From assembly GCA_963580285.1 (NCBI GenBank), contig OY757024.1, positions 120,466,045 to 120,530,044 on the forward strand: a stretch of 64,000 nucleotides of DNA, in the 5' to 3' direction. Shown here one piece after another: positions 45,540 through 57,954 of this stretch. The DNA comes from Lucinisca nassula. Taxonomy: Eukaryota > Mollusca > Bivalvia > Lucinida > Lucinidae. A program made the translations under genes and the position numbers. Position 1 is the stretch's first letter, and every line of letters begins with the position of its first letter. A model generated the notes under the pieces. The model did no database searches, was not told the origin of the DNA, and saw only the letters and a list, made by a program, of their open reading frames with translations.

Positions 45540-46960
45540 AGCTATGCTGTTCACAACGTCAACAAGAGCTCCACACGCGGGGCATTATACGCCCGTGGCA
45601 ATTAGTAAGATGGAGCATACAGAAACGGACTGTTGTACAAATTTGGGTTTTTGGAATGTAACCGAGAAACAATCTGTACTCCATATATTCTTACCTGGCA
45701 CTATTAATAAGCCTCAATGGCTCAAACTACCTGTCTCCAACAAATTTCATGGCAGGTAATATTTGGTGGACTATAACTGATAAATGATATGGGCATAACT
45801 CTGCCAATAAGTGGTGGGCTGTAACCTTGAAATAATATTTGCTTCTCCACATCATAGTTTAACTATACATAGTTTAAGCTTCATCAGATGTAAAATGTAA
45901 AAGGGGTTATCCAGAAACAAAATATGTTTAGAAAAATCTGTGAAAGGGTAATAACTCTTGTAATATTTGGCGGACTGTAACCTCAAAATAATATGCACTG
46001 TTCCACATCATGGTCTTACTATATGTAAAATTTCAGCTTCATCAGATTTTAAATGTAGCAGGAGTTATCCGGAAACGGAATAGCAAGAACAATCTGTGAA
46101 AGGGGTATTACTCGGGTATTATTTGGCGGACCATATCGTCAAACAATATGCACTGTTCCATATCATGGGTCTTTCTGTACGTAAAGTTTCAGCATCATCG
46201 GATGTAAAATGTAGTAGTAATCTGGAAACAAAATGTTTACAGAAGTTTTCAAATAATAACTATTATCATTTGGTGGACTGTAACCTCGAAAAAATATGCG
46301 CTGCCCCACATCATGGTCTATGTACGAAGTTCAGCTTGATCGGATGTAAACTGTAGGAGGAGTTATCTGGAAACGAAAAGTTCACAAAAAATTCAAAGGG
46401 GCATATCTCTATTATTGTTTGGTGGACCATATCCTCAAAACAATATATGCTGCCCCACATCATGGTCTACCTTTGTATGAAGTTTCAGCTTGATCGGATT
46501 AAAACTGTAGGAGGAGTTATCCGGAAACGAAAAGTTTACAAAAAATTTCAAAGGGGCATAGCTCGATTAATATTTGATGGACCGTAACTTCGAAACAATA
46601 TGTACTGACCCACATCATGGTCTAACTATGTACGAAGTTTCAATTTGATCGGATTTAAACTGTAGGAGGAGTTATCTGGAAACGAAAAGTTTACAAAAGA
46701 ATTTAAAAGGGGCGTAACTCTATTATAATTTGGTGGACCGTAGCCTCGAAACAATATGCCCTGTCCAACATCATGGTCTAACTATGTATGAATTGTTAGC
46801 TTGATCGGATGAAAACTGTAGGAGGAGTTAGCCTGAAACGAAAAGTTAACAAAAAATTTCAAAGGGACATAACTGGATTAATATATGGCGGACCGTATGG
46901 AGGAGTTATCCAGAAACGAAATGTTTACAGACGGACGCCAGTGGGTATAACACATTACGT
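45540..46960 (+). repeat. ~155-bp satellite, about 8 units
   Basis: ggaggagttatccggaaacg and its variants recur at 155-bp spacing (for example 46526 and 46681) with catcatggtctaactatgta and tggtggaccgtaacctcgaa. 46960-47155 is unassigned. Confidence 0.85.
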
Positions 46961-47154
46961 CCCGTCTTTCAAACGGGCGTATAAAAATGGCCATTTTTTC
47001 AAATCAAGGGACACAAATGCTAATGTTGGTCTGATCTGACCCATTCTTGAATTCGTCCCAGATTTTATGCATGTCATTGTTATCTGCAAGTTTCAGTAAA
47101 ACAATGAAGAAGCTACGGTGTTCACGTGCCGTCTGATCACGGCCTGACAGCTCT

Positions 47155-47318
47155 CAAAGAACGGAAACTTAGCATTCAGAAATCGGTGAACAAACGCATT
47201 CCTTTCTACCCTCAGCATACGGATGTATTACCGGCTAAACCCGAGACGTCTTTACGTCACCTTAAACTAGGTATTGAATAACTTCATGAGAAGTTTGTTT
47301 TGGCTCCAGCAGATAAAA
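47155..47318 (+). pseudogene. Penelope-like RT N-terminal fragment
   Basis: The sequence matches the reverse complement of about 37720-37860 in the larger remnant, including cgtctttacgtcaccttaaa and agaagtttgttttggctcc. It ends abruptly at 47318, where an inverted 3' module begins. Confidence 0.75.
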
Positions 47319-47540
47319 TAGAAGTGGAGACAGTGATCAGGAATCGATACAATTAACCCACAGCTCCCATCAGAGACACCAAAGGGAAAGAAACTAAAAC
47401 ATGAAACAACAGATCCTAATGGAAACATCAATAGAGGAAAGCCAAAAGGACAGATACTTTCCCACAAAATGGCCAATAGGCTATCCAAAATGAAATAATA
47501 TAAGAAACACAAACAACCAAAGACAAACATTAACAAAACC
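47319..47540 (-). mobile_element. Penelope-like 3' module copy
   Basis: It has the 3' end motif tagaagtggagacagtgatc and the conserved tract ggacagatactttcccac. It is head-on to the RT fragment before it. Confidence 0.75.
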
Positions 47541-47589
47541 AAGTAGCCCGATGGGCAACGATCGCTCACCTGAGAACTGGAAAAAAGCT

Positions 47590-48271
47590 TGTTTAATGTG
47601 TGTATCGCCTGACATAATGACAAAAGAACGGCTTGAAATTTTTATTCCTATATTGCGCTATGCTTAAACAGGCATGCCAGAAACTGGAGAAAAAGTGAAG
47701 AAGTCATTTTCCCCATTATAATCCTATGGGAAAATATTTTCACGCTCAAGGGGATGTAACTGAAAAAAAAAAAAAAAAAAAAAACGCTCGTCAGATTCAA
47801 GCCAAATTCGAACTCGTCCAAGATTTTATGCTTGTTCTCGTTTATGAAAAGTTACAAAAAAGATCAGATCATAAACAGCTGACGGAAGCTGTTGACACCA
47901 TTTTTCGCTTATAATTATGCTCAAGGGCAGGTTACTTCAAAGCTGTTTGTCCCGTGCAGTCCAAATTCAAACTCGACGTAGACCGTAAGCCCCTCCTGGT
48001 CATCTGCAAGTTTGATGAAGATCGGATAAGAAATGGCTAAGAGAAAAGTGGAGACGTTGTTTTCCCAATTATAAGTCTATTGGAAAAATTTCCACGCTCA
48101 AGGGGATGTAACTGGATAACCGCTGGTCAGATTCAAACCAAATTCGAACTCGTCCGAGATTATATGTTTGGTCTCGTTACTGAAAAGTTACAAAAAAATC
48201 AGATCCTAAACAGCTGAGAAAAGCTGGAGAATGCATTTTTCACTTATTTTTATGCTCAAGGGCAGGTAACT
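47590..48271 (+). repeat. ~335-bp satellite array, left part
   Basis: Units share phrases such as gatcagatcataaacagctg, ctcaaggggatgtaactg and cagattcaaaccaaattcg. About two units lie before the LINE insertion. A poly-A run occurs at 47765-47784. Confidence 0.8.
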
Positions 48272-48718
48272 TGTGAAGAAACATTCAATAATAGTGTGGA
48301 AGAAAGTGTGCAAGGAATAAAATCTAAAGAACATGAACAAAGCTTTAATGTGGCTTCTGGAAGAACTGACAATATTGATAATTCTAAGAATTTTTCAAAA
48401 TCCAATGCTGTTCTAGATAATGTTTCTACGACTAGTATTCACAGTTGTATTGATGATGTATTAACGTTAAATTTATCTGACAAAGGATTTAATTTTGGCC
48501 ATTTGAATATCCAAGGTATCTTTGGTAAAGATATGACAAAATTTGAAGAATTAAAATCACTCATCTCTTGTCCAGTTAATAATAATATACACTTACTTGG
48601 TCTCAGTGAAACTAAATTAAAAGAACATAAGCATACAAAAACATTCAACATTGAAGGTTTCCAAGAACCCTTTAGGAAAGACAACCTAACTAATGGCGGT
48701 GGAGGTTTAATGGTTTAA
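48272..48718 (+). pseudogene. LINE ORF2 segment 1: linker and start of AP endonuclease
   Basis: The frame is open from the junction with the satellite to TAA at 48716-48718. The first ~65 residues are a polar linker; then FGHLNIQGIFG, LLGLSETKL and GGGGLMV match the N-terminal half of an apurinic-type endonuclease. The same frame continues directly after the stop, so this TAA is a single inactivating substitution rather than a real terminus. No upstream ORF1 is present. Confidence 0.85.
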
Positions 48719-50569
48719 GTTAAAAATGGTATAAATGTTAAGCGTAGGGAAGATCTAGAAACGAACGAAATTTCATGTATCTGGATGGAAATAATGCAGG
48801 AAAAAAGCAAATCATTTTTGATAGGAAACCTCTATCGTCCTCCCAACTCCAAAATTGAGTTTAATGACAGATTTGAAGAGTTCATGGATAAGGTTTCAAA
48901 TGAAGAAAAAGAGCTTATTTTAATGGGCGACTTTAACAAAAATTTACTTACCAATACTTGTGACATGGAATGGTTAAACTTTACGTTATCTTTGGGTTTA
49001 AATCAGATGGTATCTCAACCCACAAGAGTAACCAGCAGCACGTGTACATTAATTGACCATATTTATACTAACAGGGAGGAACATATATCGAGTGTTAGTG
49101 TTTCGAAACTAACTTTAAGCGACCATTATGCAGTTTTCGGAAATCGTATTTTGAATAATCCCACCCATAAAAATTCTCATCATACTATCTCTTATCGATC
49201 GTTTGAACATTTCGACGTTAAAGCATTTAGAAATGACTTAATTCAAGTCCCATTTGAAACTGTTGAGTACTTTGACGATGTTAATGAAATGATTCAGGTA
49301 TGGAACTCATTATTTTTAGAGGTATTGAACAAGCACGCCCCGGTTGTGCAACATACAGTTAAAAGATTGCGTCAACCTGACTGGATTTCGCCAGAAATAT
49401 TAGGTAACATTAAAGAAAGAAATAAACACAAAATTAATGGTAAAACAGATGAATATATATATTTTCGAAACAAGGTATCAGAAATGATTAAATCAGCAAA
49501 AAAGGAAATGTATAAGGCTAAAGTTGAAGAGGGCAAAGACGATCCACGTTCTATTTGGAAATTTTTCAGGGAGCTAGGTGCTGGTGGAAAATCAGACTCA
49601 AAAAAGAATATATTTGGCTTAACTATAAACAATGAATTTGTATCTAGTGACTTTGAAGTTGCAAATGAATTCAACCAATATTTTGCTAGTGTTGCTTCGC
49701 AGCTAAAAGAACCTATTCAGTTCTCAAATTTTGAACAAATTAAAAGCCATGTTGATTCGAAAGTGTCGTCGAGCATTTCATTCAGCATTCCTGAAATAAA
49801 CCAAAGCTTTGTTAGAAAATACTTATTCAACTTAGATGTAACAAAATCTACAGGTCTCGACTGCATTGGACCTCGGGTATTGAATATAACACATTACATA
49901 ATATGTTCAAGTATTACTCATATAATAAATAAAAGCTTACAAAACAGCATCTTCCCGACCGTTTGGAAAAATGCAAAAATATGCCCAATTCACAAATCGG
50001 GTCAAAAAGATGATGTAAATAATTACAGGCCAATTTCAGTGCTTCCTACTATTTCCAAAATAATAAAACAATGGGTACATGTAAAGTTTATGACATTTCT
50101 AAATAACCATAGACTACTTCATCAAACGCAAAGCGGTTTTAGAAATGGACATTCAACTGAATCGGCTTTACTTCTTATGACTGACTCTTGGTTAAAAGCT
50201 GTCAATGATGGAAAACTAGTAGGTTGCGAAATGGTTGATTTCCGAAAGGCTTTTGATCTGGTTGATCATGACATTTTATTGCAAAAACTTGCACTTTATA
50301 AATGTAACTCAAATAGTTTACTTTGGTTTAAATCATACTTAACACAACGAATACAACAAGTGTCAATTAAAAATACTAAATCGGACAGTAAAGACATCAT
50401 TTGTGGTGTCCCACAGGGGTCTATTCTAGGTCCACTCCTTTTCCTAATTTTCGACTTGCCTCTGATACTTCAAAATGTAGTCGCAGCCACTGACTTATAT
50501 GCGGACGATACGACCATTTATGACGTGCAGTCTGACAAACACTGGAAACTAATCTACAAAAATCTTTAA
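48719..50569 (+). pseudogene. LINE ORF2 segment 2: endonuclease C-terminal half and reverse transcriptase
   Basis: It reads in the same frame as segment 1; the first Met is at 48785. Motifs in order: NLYRPPNS, LMGDFNKNLL, LIDHIYTN and LSDHYAVF of the endonuclease; then KSTGLDCIG, ICPIHKSGQKDDVNNYRPIS, QTQSGFRNGHSTESAL, VDFRKAFDLVDHDIL, ICGVPQGSILGPLLF and DLYADDTT of the reverse transcriptase. Catalytic Asp residues are kept. Near 50538 the homology leaves this frame, consistent with a one-base deletion, and the frame stops at 50567-50569. Confidence 0.9.
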
Positions 50570-51336
50570 ATTTGCTTAAGCAATGGTGTAAAGAGAATGG
50601 AATGCTTTTAAATACTAATAAAACTAAAGTTATGCTCATTACAAGTCGGCGAAAAAGACTTAATTTAAAGGATAAATCTCTCATGTTAAAATATAACGAC
50701 TTGGATCTTAAAGTAGTAAATAATGATAAAATTTTAGGGATCAATATAGACGAAAATTTAATTTGGAATTCACAATACCAACAGGTTGTGAAGAAAGTAT
50801 CCTCTCACTTATGGCTTTTATCACAGATTTCATCATATTTAACAATAGAGCACAGATTACTTTTTTATAATGCATATATCCGACCCCACTTCGACTACTG
50901 TTCTGTTATCTGGGGAAATTCTACTTGTTTTAACATCAATAAAATTACTAAACTTCAAAGACGGGCATGCAAGTTGATATTAAGAAATGAATATCTAACT
51001 CTTGAAGAGGCTCGAGATAGATTAAAAATCCTGTCTTTTACCGAAAGTGTATTTTTACAAAAAGCCAAAGTGATGTATAAAGTTGCTAACAATATTGCAC
51101 CAGAATATCTGACAGATTTGTTTCAAATGAGGTCATGTAATACGGATGACACCATATCGAATTTACGTTCCATAAGCAATAGGAACTTTTTGATACCCAA
51201 ACCTAAAATCGATTTGTTTAAAAACAGCATGTCCTACTCAGGTGTTTTGAACTGGAACAGTATCCCACTTGAAATAAAGAATGCTACTACCTTGAGTTCT
51301 TTTGTAAATAAATGTACTGTTTGGTTGAAACATTAA
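50540..51336 (+). pseudogene. LINE ORF2 segment 3: RT thumb and C-terminal domain, shifted frame
   Basis: The conserved continuation (QWCKENGMLLNTNKTKVM, then YIRPHFDYCSVIWGN and KLQRRACKLIL) lies one frame over from the YADD segment and runs to a stop at 51334-51336. These are standard sequences downstream of YADD in CR1/Jockey-type elements. Apart from the shift at about 50538, no lesion is seen over 265 codons, which suggests recent loss of activity. Confidence 0.88.
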
Positions 51337-51569
51337 GGTCTTTTCACATTTGGACCTCCGCCGCCATTAGCTGAATTTTATCTCTTGAAAATGCATCTTT
51401 AAGAGTGTGTATGAATATGTATGTATGTGTGGATGCGTGAATGACATAATGCACTTTATATTGTTGTTTATGATGTCTCTTACGTAGTAGTTATTTGTTA
51501 GAGGGCCTCAATGAAAATTGGTTCGCCAATTGAGTTACCCTCTTAAAATAAAGTCGTTACTTACTTACT

Positions 51570-53230
51570 TAACTCCAAAGCCGTTTGTCCCGTGCAGCCC
51601 AAATTTGAACTCGACGTAGACTGTACGCCCCTCCTGGTTATCTGCAAGTTTGATGAAGATCGGATCAGAAATGGCTGAGAAAAAGTGGAGACGTCGTTTT
51701 CCCCATTATAAGTCAAGGGGAAAATTTTTCAAGCTCAAGGGGATGTAACTGGAAAACCGCTGGTCAGATTCAAACCAAATTCGAACTCGTCCGAGATTTT
51801 ATGCTTGTCCTCGTTTATGAAAAGTAACAAAAAGATCAGATCATAAACGGCTGAGAAAAGCTGGAACCACCATTTTTCACTTAAATTTATGCTCAAGGGC
51901 AGTTAACCTAAAAGCTGTATGTCCCACGCAGCCCAAATTCGAACTCGACGTAGACTGTAAGCCCCTCCTAGTTATCTGCAAGTTTGATGAAGTTCGGATC
52001 AGAAATAGTTGAGAAAAAGTGGAGACGTCGTTTTCCTCATTATAAGTCTATGGGAAATTTTTTAACGCTCAAGGGGTACTGGGGATGTAACTGAAAAAAC
52101 ACTGGTCAGATTAAAACCAAACTCGTACACATCCGAGATTTTATGCTTGTCCTCACTACTGAGAAGTTACAAAAAGATCAGATCATAAACAGCTGAGAAA
52201 AGCTGGAGACGCCATTTTTCACTTATATTTATGCTCAAGGGTAACTCCAAGGGTGTTTGTCCCGTGCAGCCCAAATTCCAACTCGACGTAGACTGTAAGC
52301 CCCTCTTTGTTATCTGCAAGTTTGATGAGGATCGAAACAGAAATGGCTGAGAAAAAGTGGAGATGTGCAGCCAAAATTCGAACTCGACCTAGACTGTAAG
52401 CCCCTCCTGGTTATTTGCATGTTTGATGAAGATCGGATCAGAAATAGCTAAAAAAAGTGGAGACGTCGTTTTCCCCATTTTAAATCTATGAGAAAATTTT
52501 CACCCTCAATGGGATTTAACTGGAAAACCGCTGGTCAGTTTCAAACCAAATTCGAACTCATCCGAGATTTTACACTTGTCCTTGTTTATGAAAAGTTAAA
52601 AAAGATCAGATCCTAAACAGCTGAGAAAAGCTGGAGACACCATTTTTCACTTATATTTATGCTCAAGGGCAGGTAACTCAAAAGCTGTTTGTCCCGTGCA
52701 GCCCAAATTCAAACTCGACGTAGACTGTAAGCCACTCCTGGATATCTGCAAGTTTGATGAAGATCGGATCATAAATGGCTGAGAAAAAGTGGAGACGTTG
52801 TTTCCCAATTATAATCTATGGGAAAATTTTTCACGTTCTAGGGGATTCAAGGGGATGTAACTGGAAAACCGCTGGTCAGATTCAAACCGAATTCGAACTC
52901 GTCCGAGATTGTGTGCTTGTCCTCGTTTGTGAAAAGTTACAAAAATATCAGATCATAAACGGCTGAGAAAAGCTGGAGACACCATTTTTCACTTATATTT
53001 ATTCTCAAGGGCAGGTAACTCCAAAGCTGTTTGTCCCGTGCAGCCCAAATTCGAACTCGACGTAAACTGTAAGCCCCGCCTGGTTATCTGCATGTTTGAT
53101 GAAGATTGGATCAGAAATGGCTGAGAAAAAGTGGAGACGTCGTTTTCCCCATTATGCCTATGTGAACATTTTTGACGCTCAAGGGGTTGTAACAGGAAAA
53201 CCGCTGGTCAGATTTAAACCAAATTCGAAC
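51570..53230 (+). repeat. ~335-bp satellite array, right part
   Basis: About five units of the same satellite resume directly after the LINE. Spacing of gatcggatcagaaatggctg is about 335-340 bp. One unit near 52360-52440 is shortened. The array is cut at 53230 by a Penelope-like 3' module fragment. Confidence 0.8.
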
Positions 53231-53352
53231 CTAAATCGATTTCACGTGGCCACAATCTTCGTCCCTTACTTCCGTCGCGATTAGGACAAATAATTTGTTC
53301 AGTCTACATGAAGGCCTCCTAACTCATCAGTGTAACATCTTCGTGAACACAA
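53231..53352 (-). mobile_element. Penelope-like 3' module internal fragment
   Basis: A 120-bp internal piece (aaatcgatttcacgtggcca to aacatcttcgtgaacacaaa) ends the ~335-bp satellite. Confidence 0.65.
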
Positions 53353-54710
53353 AATCTTGAGAAAGCGACCAGTGGGTCACGTATACTCCCGGCCAGCGTC
53401 ACCCTCTGATATATCTTTCGAGCTTGTATGTAATATGAATGAAGTCAAGAAGCTTTAAGAATCTATAAATGTGCTTGTAAAAGCTAAACCAAACATAAAA
53501 CTTCTAAATGGACCAAGGGAGTGAGGGCATCAAATAGAACATACAGGCATCTATAAACTTTGACATAAAACTTTAACCAAATGTAAAATTTCTAAGTCCG
53601 TGACCTTGAGGTCAAGGTCACCGTGGCTGGGGGAAGGGACATGCATCGTAAAATCATTTATCAAACATGAAGAGAATCTAACATGTGGTTACAGAGATAT
53701 CAGCCATGAAAAAGTTTTATGCTAGGGGGCGTGGCCGGTGTAGCACATTTCAGTACTGGTCATGAACAGACTCAATAAAACCGAGTCTGCTATTTTCGTT
53801 GTATTTTTGGTGTATTCTTTGCTTCCAGAGGATCTTAACTATAGACGGATCCAATGTTTTGACACGTGACCGTGTTTACATTTCACTGCGCATGCGCCAA
53901 TTACCTCTCCTGTAGATTAACTCTTTTATCTGATTGGCAAAACATGACTGTTGCCGTACAGTGTCAATGAGAATTTCGAATATTTATGGTGTGATTAAAC
54001 TCATCTCTTCTCCACAAACTTAACTGATCCTTGTCAGTTTGTGTTTTTGAAGTAATAAATGATATAGAACCAGTCTCTTCTGACATTTTATCGCACATTT
54101 TGTTGCCTAAAAAGCGTTATAAAACTATCCACCACCGTGCCAAAACGTAGTCGATGCGCTTTATTTGACGAATGGAAATAAGATTAAAGCATGTATATTT
54201 TCTATCCAATTTTATACGAAAAAGAAGCAGTTAAATGTCAAAAATGGTTTGTGGCAAACAGTTTTGATAGAAAGACGATTTAACAATAGTTATTACAGAA
54301 AATAATTCTTGCTACATCAATGGTAGAGTATGGAACCGGAAGTTTTTTTGCCCACCAGATAAAACGAGGCTAATGACCTTTGACCTTGTGTGACGTATAC
54401 TTTGGATGTGTCTATTCAGAACTTATTTATCTTCACTTCAGCTGGTGCTGTGTCGTGTGGCGGCCGTAAAAAGTCTCCCCGTACATTCATCATAGTGCAA
54501 ATTATATTTTCTGGACGTTTGGGATCATTGAGTTCATTTAGAATCATTTTGAAAATAGAGTTCTGCTTAAGCCAGTGCTAGGGGGCGTGGCCGGTGTAGC
54601 ACATTTCAGTACTGGTCATGAACAGACTCAATGAAACCGAGTCTGCTATTTTCGTTTATTTGGTGTATTCTTTGCTTCCAAAGGATCTTAACTATTCAGA
54701 TCTCATTAAC
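53352..54710 (+). repeat. Mixed dispersed repeats
   Basis: 53590-53730 has ccttgaggtcaaggtcaccg and gaagagaatctaacatgtgg. 53765-53860 and 54575-54690 share agggggcgtggccggtgtag and aaccgagtctgctattttcg. 53870-54470 shows no recognised feature. Confidence 0.55.
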
Positions 54711-54711
54711 A

Positions 54712-55012
54712 AAAGCCCCCGCCCATAGGGGCTTGAAGAAATATATGGGCTGCATGATGCTTCCACGCAGAGCTGCATCCGGCCCGCACACTAGTACTGG
54801 TAAACCGCTGAGAGGATCTAAGCCTGTCCAGGATCCGCGGTGCGAGGTGGACCATTCTAATAAACCCTATTGGTTTCATTGGGCGACAGGGCTTGAGATG
54901 TCATTTCATCTCAATATCGGGTAAAAGTCCCACAAAATTGGAAGTAATGTCTCCAAAATGACCTTAACCGTGTTGATGGGGACGTTAAACCCCAAATCAA
55001 ACAAACAAACAG
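54712..55012 (+). mobile_element. SINE-like family 1, near full length, plus orientation
   Basis: Starts aaagcccccgcccatagggg and ends aaccccaaatcaaacaaaca. Confidence 0.85.
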
Positions 55013-55019
55013 AACATAT

Positions 55020-55515
55020 TACCACAAAACTTTGACATAAAAGTAGATGAACAGACAGACAGACAGCCCACCCAGGGGCTTGACCCAAGGGCTTAGATAT
55101 TCCATATGAAAGGTAATGCTATATAGATATGTTTTTCCAAACATGAAGAGCATCTAACATGTGGTTACAGAGATATCAGCAATTAAAAAGGTTTCACACA
55201 AAACTTTGACATAAAATTAGATGAACAGACAGACGGACAGACAGACAACCCACCCAGGGGCTTGACTCAGGGGCTTGACCCAGGGGCTTAGATATTCCAT
55301 ATGAAAGGTAATGGTATAGAGATATCCTGTACCAAATATGAAGAGAATCCAATCTGTTGTTACAGAGATATGAGCAATCAAAAAGGTTTAACGCAAAACT
55401 TTGACGTAAAGGTTGATGAACGAACGTACGAACGAACGAACAAACGAACGAACCAACGAACGGACGGAAAGACGAAAACTATATACCCCCTGACATACTT
55501 CGTATGCCGGGGGTA
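55020..55515 (+). repeat. ~210-bp satellite with GACAGACA/GAACGAAC tracts
   Basis: tattccatatgaaaggtaat recurs at about 55097 and 55304; cacccaggggcttgac is repeated; GAACGAAC runs at 55420-55470. Confidence 0.75.
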
Positions 55516-55516
55516 T

Positions 55517-56640
55517 AATCAAACAACCACAGAGATGAAACAACGGTGAGTACTCGACAGCAAGAAACCACTGAAATGCTGGAGCAAAAGAAAACCAACA
55601 GTTAGACACCGATGGGCCCGACCAGAGACAAAGCATCAGGTACCAACCAACATAAGCCCTTGCGCTGGAACCGTCATAGAATCTGAGGCCTGACCCACCG
55701 GCGTGCAATTAAAGAGGGAAGCAAAGTTGTCAACCATGATTGGGTTAACTACCATGCATGCAGTCTGTTGTCTAACATTTATCTTGTACCCAATCTTTTT
55801 ATATCGAAGAAAGATTTTACGAAATTGGGTGCTGAAGTCAAGTTTGCTCTATGTGTTACAGACAAGACAAGCTTCCTACGTTATATTGGTTACCTCAACT
55901 TCATAAAAGACCATACACAGCACGGTTTATTGCAAATTCAAGCTCGTACCAACACTGAACTCTCCAAATTATTAACTTCATGCTTTACTGCCATCAAAAT
56001 CATGTAATTAAAGCCCCCAAAACTTCAGTTAAATAAAGCAAATTCTTTTGATACCAAGGCCCTGTTTTTGGATTTACACCTATCTGTTGTAGATGGATTT
56101 GTTTCTTGCAAAATTTATGATAAAGGTGATGATTTTGATTTTGAGATTGTAAATTTTCCTTTCTTGGATGGTGATGTTCTCTTGCGGCATCCTACGACGT
56201 TTATAATTCGAAATGTATTCTATTTGCCAGAGTGTCTAGTCATGTAGCTGACTTCAACATTTGTAATGTATGGTTAACTGCTGACTTCTAAATCAGGGTT
56301 ATCGGTATCATAAACTACTTAGCCTTTTTAAAATTTCATAGACGTCATTCCGATTTAATTTCAAAATATGTTGGACTTAAATCTCTTCTGCAACAAGGTC
56401 TATCGGAACCCGAATTTTATGGTGACTTAGTATATAAGTTAAAAAAAATATATAATTGCAATGACTTCAGAACCCAATTTCGTAAAATCATTTTTCGATA
56501 TTTAAAGATTGGATACATAAATGTTATACGACAGACTGCATGCATGGTACTGAAGCCGTTCACTGTTGACATCATTGCTTCCCTCTTTAACTGCATGTCG
56601 GTGGGTCACGCCTCAGATTCTTTGACAGTTCAAGCATAAA
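55517..56640. mobile_element. Penelope-like remnant in inverted arrangement
   Basis: 55517-55850 reads as 3' module plus RT C-terminus on the minus strand; from about 55850 the plus strand carries RT coding sequence (a TELSKLLTSC motif, then DLHLSVVDGFVSCKIYDKGD and EIVNFPFLDGDV) through the C-terminus at 56640. The two C-terminal ends (about 55690-55845 and 56470-56625) are inverted copies. The palm region with the YLDD box is missing from the plus part. Confidence 0.75.
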
Positions 56641-56809
56641 GGCATGCTAAATGTCTTCATAATTGACATGTTACACAATGAGAAAGACTTGATAAACTGT
56701 CTTTTACTCTGGTTGAATAGAATAACTTTTAGCTACACTCCCTAACAGTATGTCTTACTTCACTAAATGCATTTTTTTCTTTCATAATGAACGATGGCCT
56801 TGGCTGATT

Positions 56810-57920
56810 GACGTTTTATTTCCCTATATCATTCTTGTGATGTGTATTGGGAATAGAATTTCTGCCATTTTGTATACGCTGTTCAAGTTTATTGGCAGTT
56901 TTAAATTTTGGCAGTTTTTTCCTTGACCGCCAATAGTGCCAAAATAAAATGACCACAAAATATAAGTGTTTTACAGTATCACTTACCAACCGAAAGTTAT
57001 GGCCAATGTTAAAGTTTTTAAAAAGTAGGTCAAACATCAAGGTCACACGGTCAAAAATTATGGTACCACTGGAAAGGTCTTGTAAAAAAGAATGCACATG
57101 TGAAATATGAAAGCCCAATCACTTACCAATCAAATGTTATGGACTATGTTAAAGTTTAAAAAGTAGGTCAAACGTCAAGGTCAAGGTCATGAGGTCAAAA
57201 AATTATAGTACCACTAGAAAGGTCTTGTGACAAGGAGTGCACGTGTGAAATATGGAAACCCTAACACTTACTAATCGCAAGTTATGGCCACTGTTAAAGT
57301 TTTTAAAAAGTAGGTCAAACATCAAAGTCAAGGTCAGAAGGTCAAAAATTATAGTACCACTACAAACGCCCCGTGACAAGGAATGCACGTGTGAAATATG
57401 AAAGCCCTACCACTTACCAATCGAAAATTATGGCCAATGTTAATGTTTATAGCACTAGAGCACCGCATGTGGTTGCCAATGCTCGGCTGCAGTTTCTTTT
57501 AGTTAAACAAAAATAATAAGTCGAAAAAGGGGCATAACTGTGCCAAAAATATTTTGAGGGTTACCTCACCTATTGGTATGATTTCCCCTTTTCACAATGA
57601 ACAAATAGTCCCAGTTTCAAGTAAATATGTTCAGTATTGACAGAGATATTACAAAATTTCTAAGTTTTTGCATGACGACGCAGACGACCCCAGAGCTATG
57701 ACAATACCTCATCGTTTTCTTCGAAAACAGCCAAGCTAAAAATTGAAAAAAGAAGGTAAAAGGTCAAGGTCACAAGATCACGCATTATGGTACCACTGGA
57801 GAGGTCTTGTGATAAGGTATACACATGTGAAATAAGCTCTATCTATTACCATTCAAAAGTTATGTCCAATGTTAAGGTTTTTGTAGACAGACAGACAAAC
57901 AAACCAAAAACTATATGCAG
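56810..57920 (+). repeat. ~146-bp satellite
   Basis: tggtaccactggaaaggtct recurs at about 57061, 57207 and 57352, with aaaaagtaggtcaaacatca and tgcacgtgtgaaatatgaaa. 57430-57760 is a different, unassigned segment inside. Confidence 0.8.
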
Positions 57921-57954
57921 CTCCGAGGGCAAAATAAAAACAAAACAATAAGCC

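Larger units (their letters stand above)
48272..51569 (+). mobile_element. Non-LTR retrotransposon (CR1/L2/Jockey-like), 5'-truncated, nearly intact
   Basis: The insertion splits a ~335-bp satellite (ggcaggtaact before, aactccaaag after) and is flanked by a direct repeat TAACT (48267-48271 and 51570-51574). It carries an AP-type endonuclease, a reverse transcriptase with YADD, and a C-terminal region, then about 230 bp of 3' UTR with AATAAA near 51546 and a short repetitive tail (ttacttactt). The reading frame is already open at the left junction, so the 5' end looks truncated. The coding region has one in-frame stop and one frameshift. Confidence 0.9.

Noticed and set aside
45544..45759. 71-residue frame at the start of a satellite
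   Set aside because: It falls in array sequence (cacgcggggcattatacgcc phrases) and has no recognisable domain.
48439..49674. Minus-strand frames within the LINE
   Set aside because: They are antisense shadows of endonuclease/RT coding sequence.
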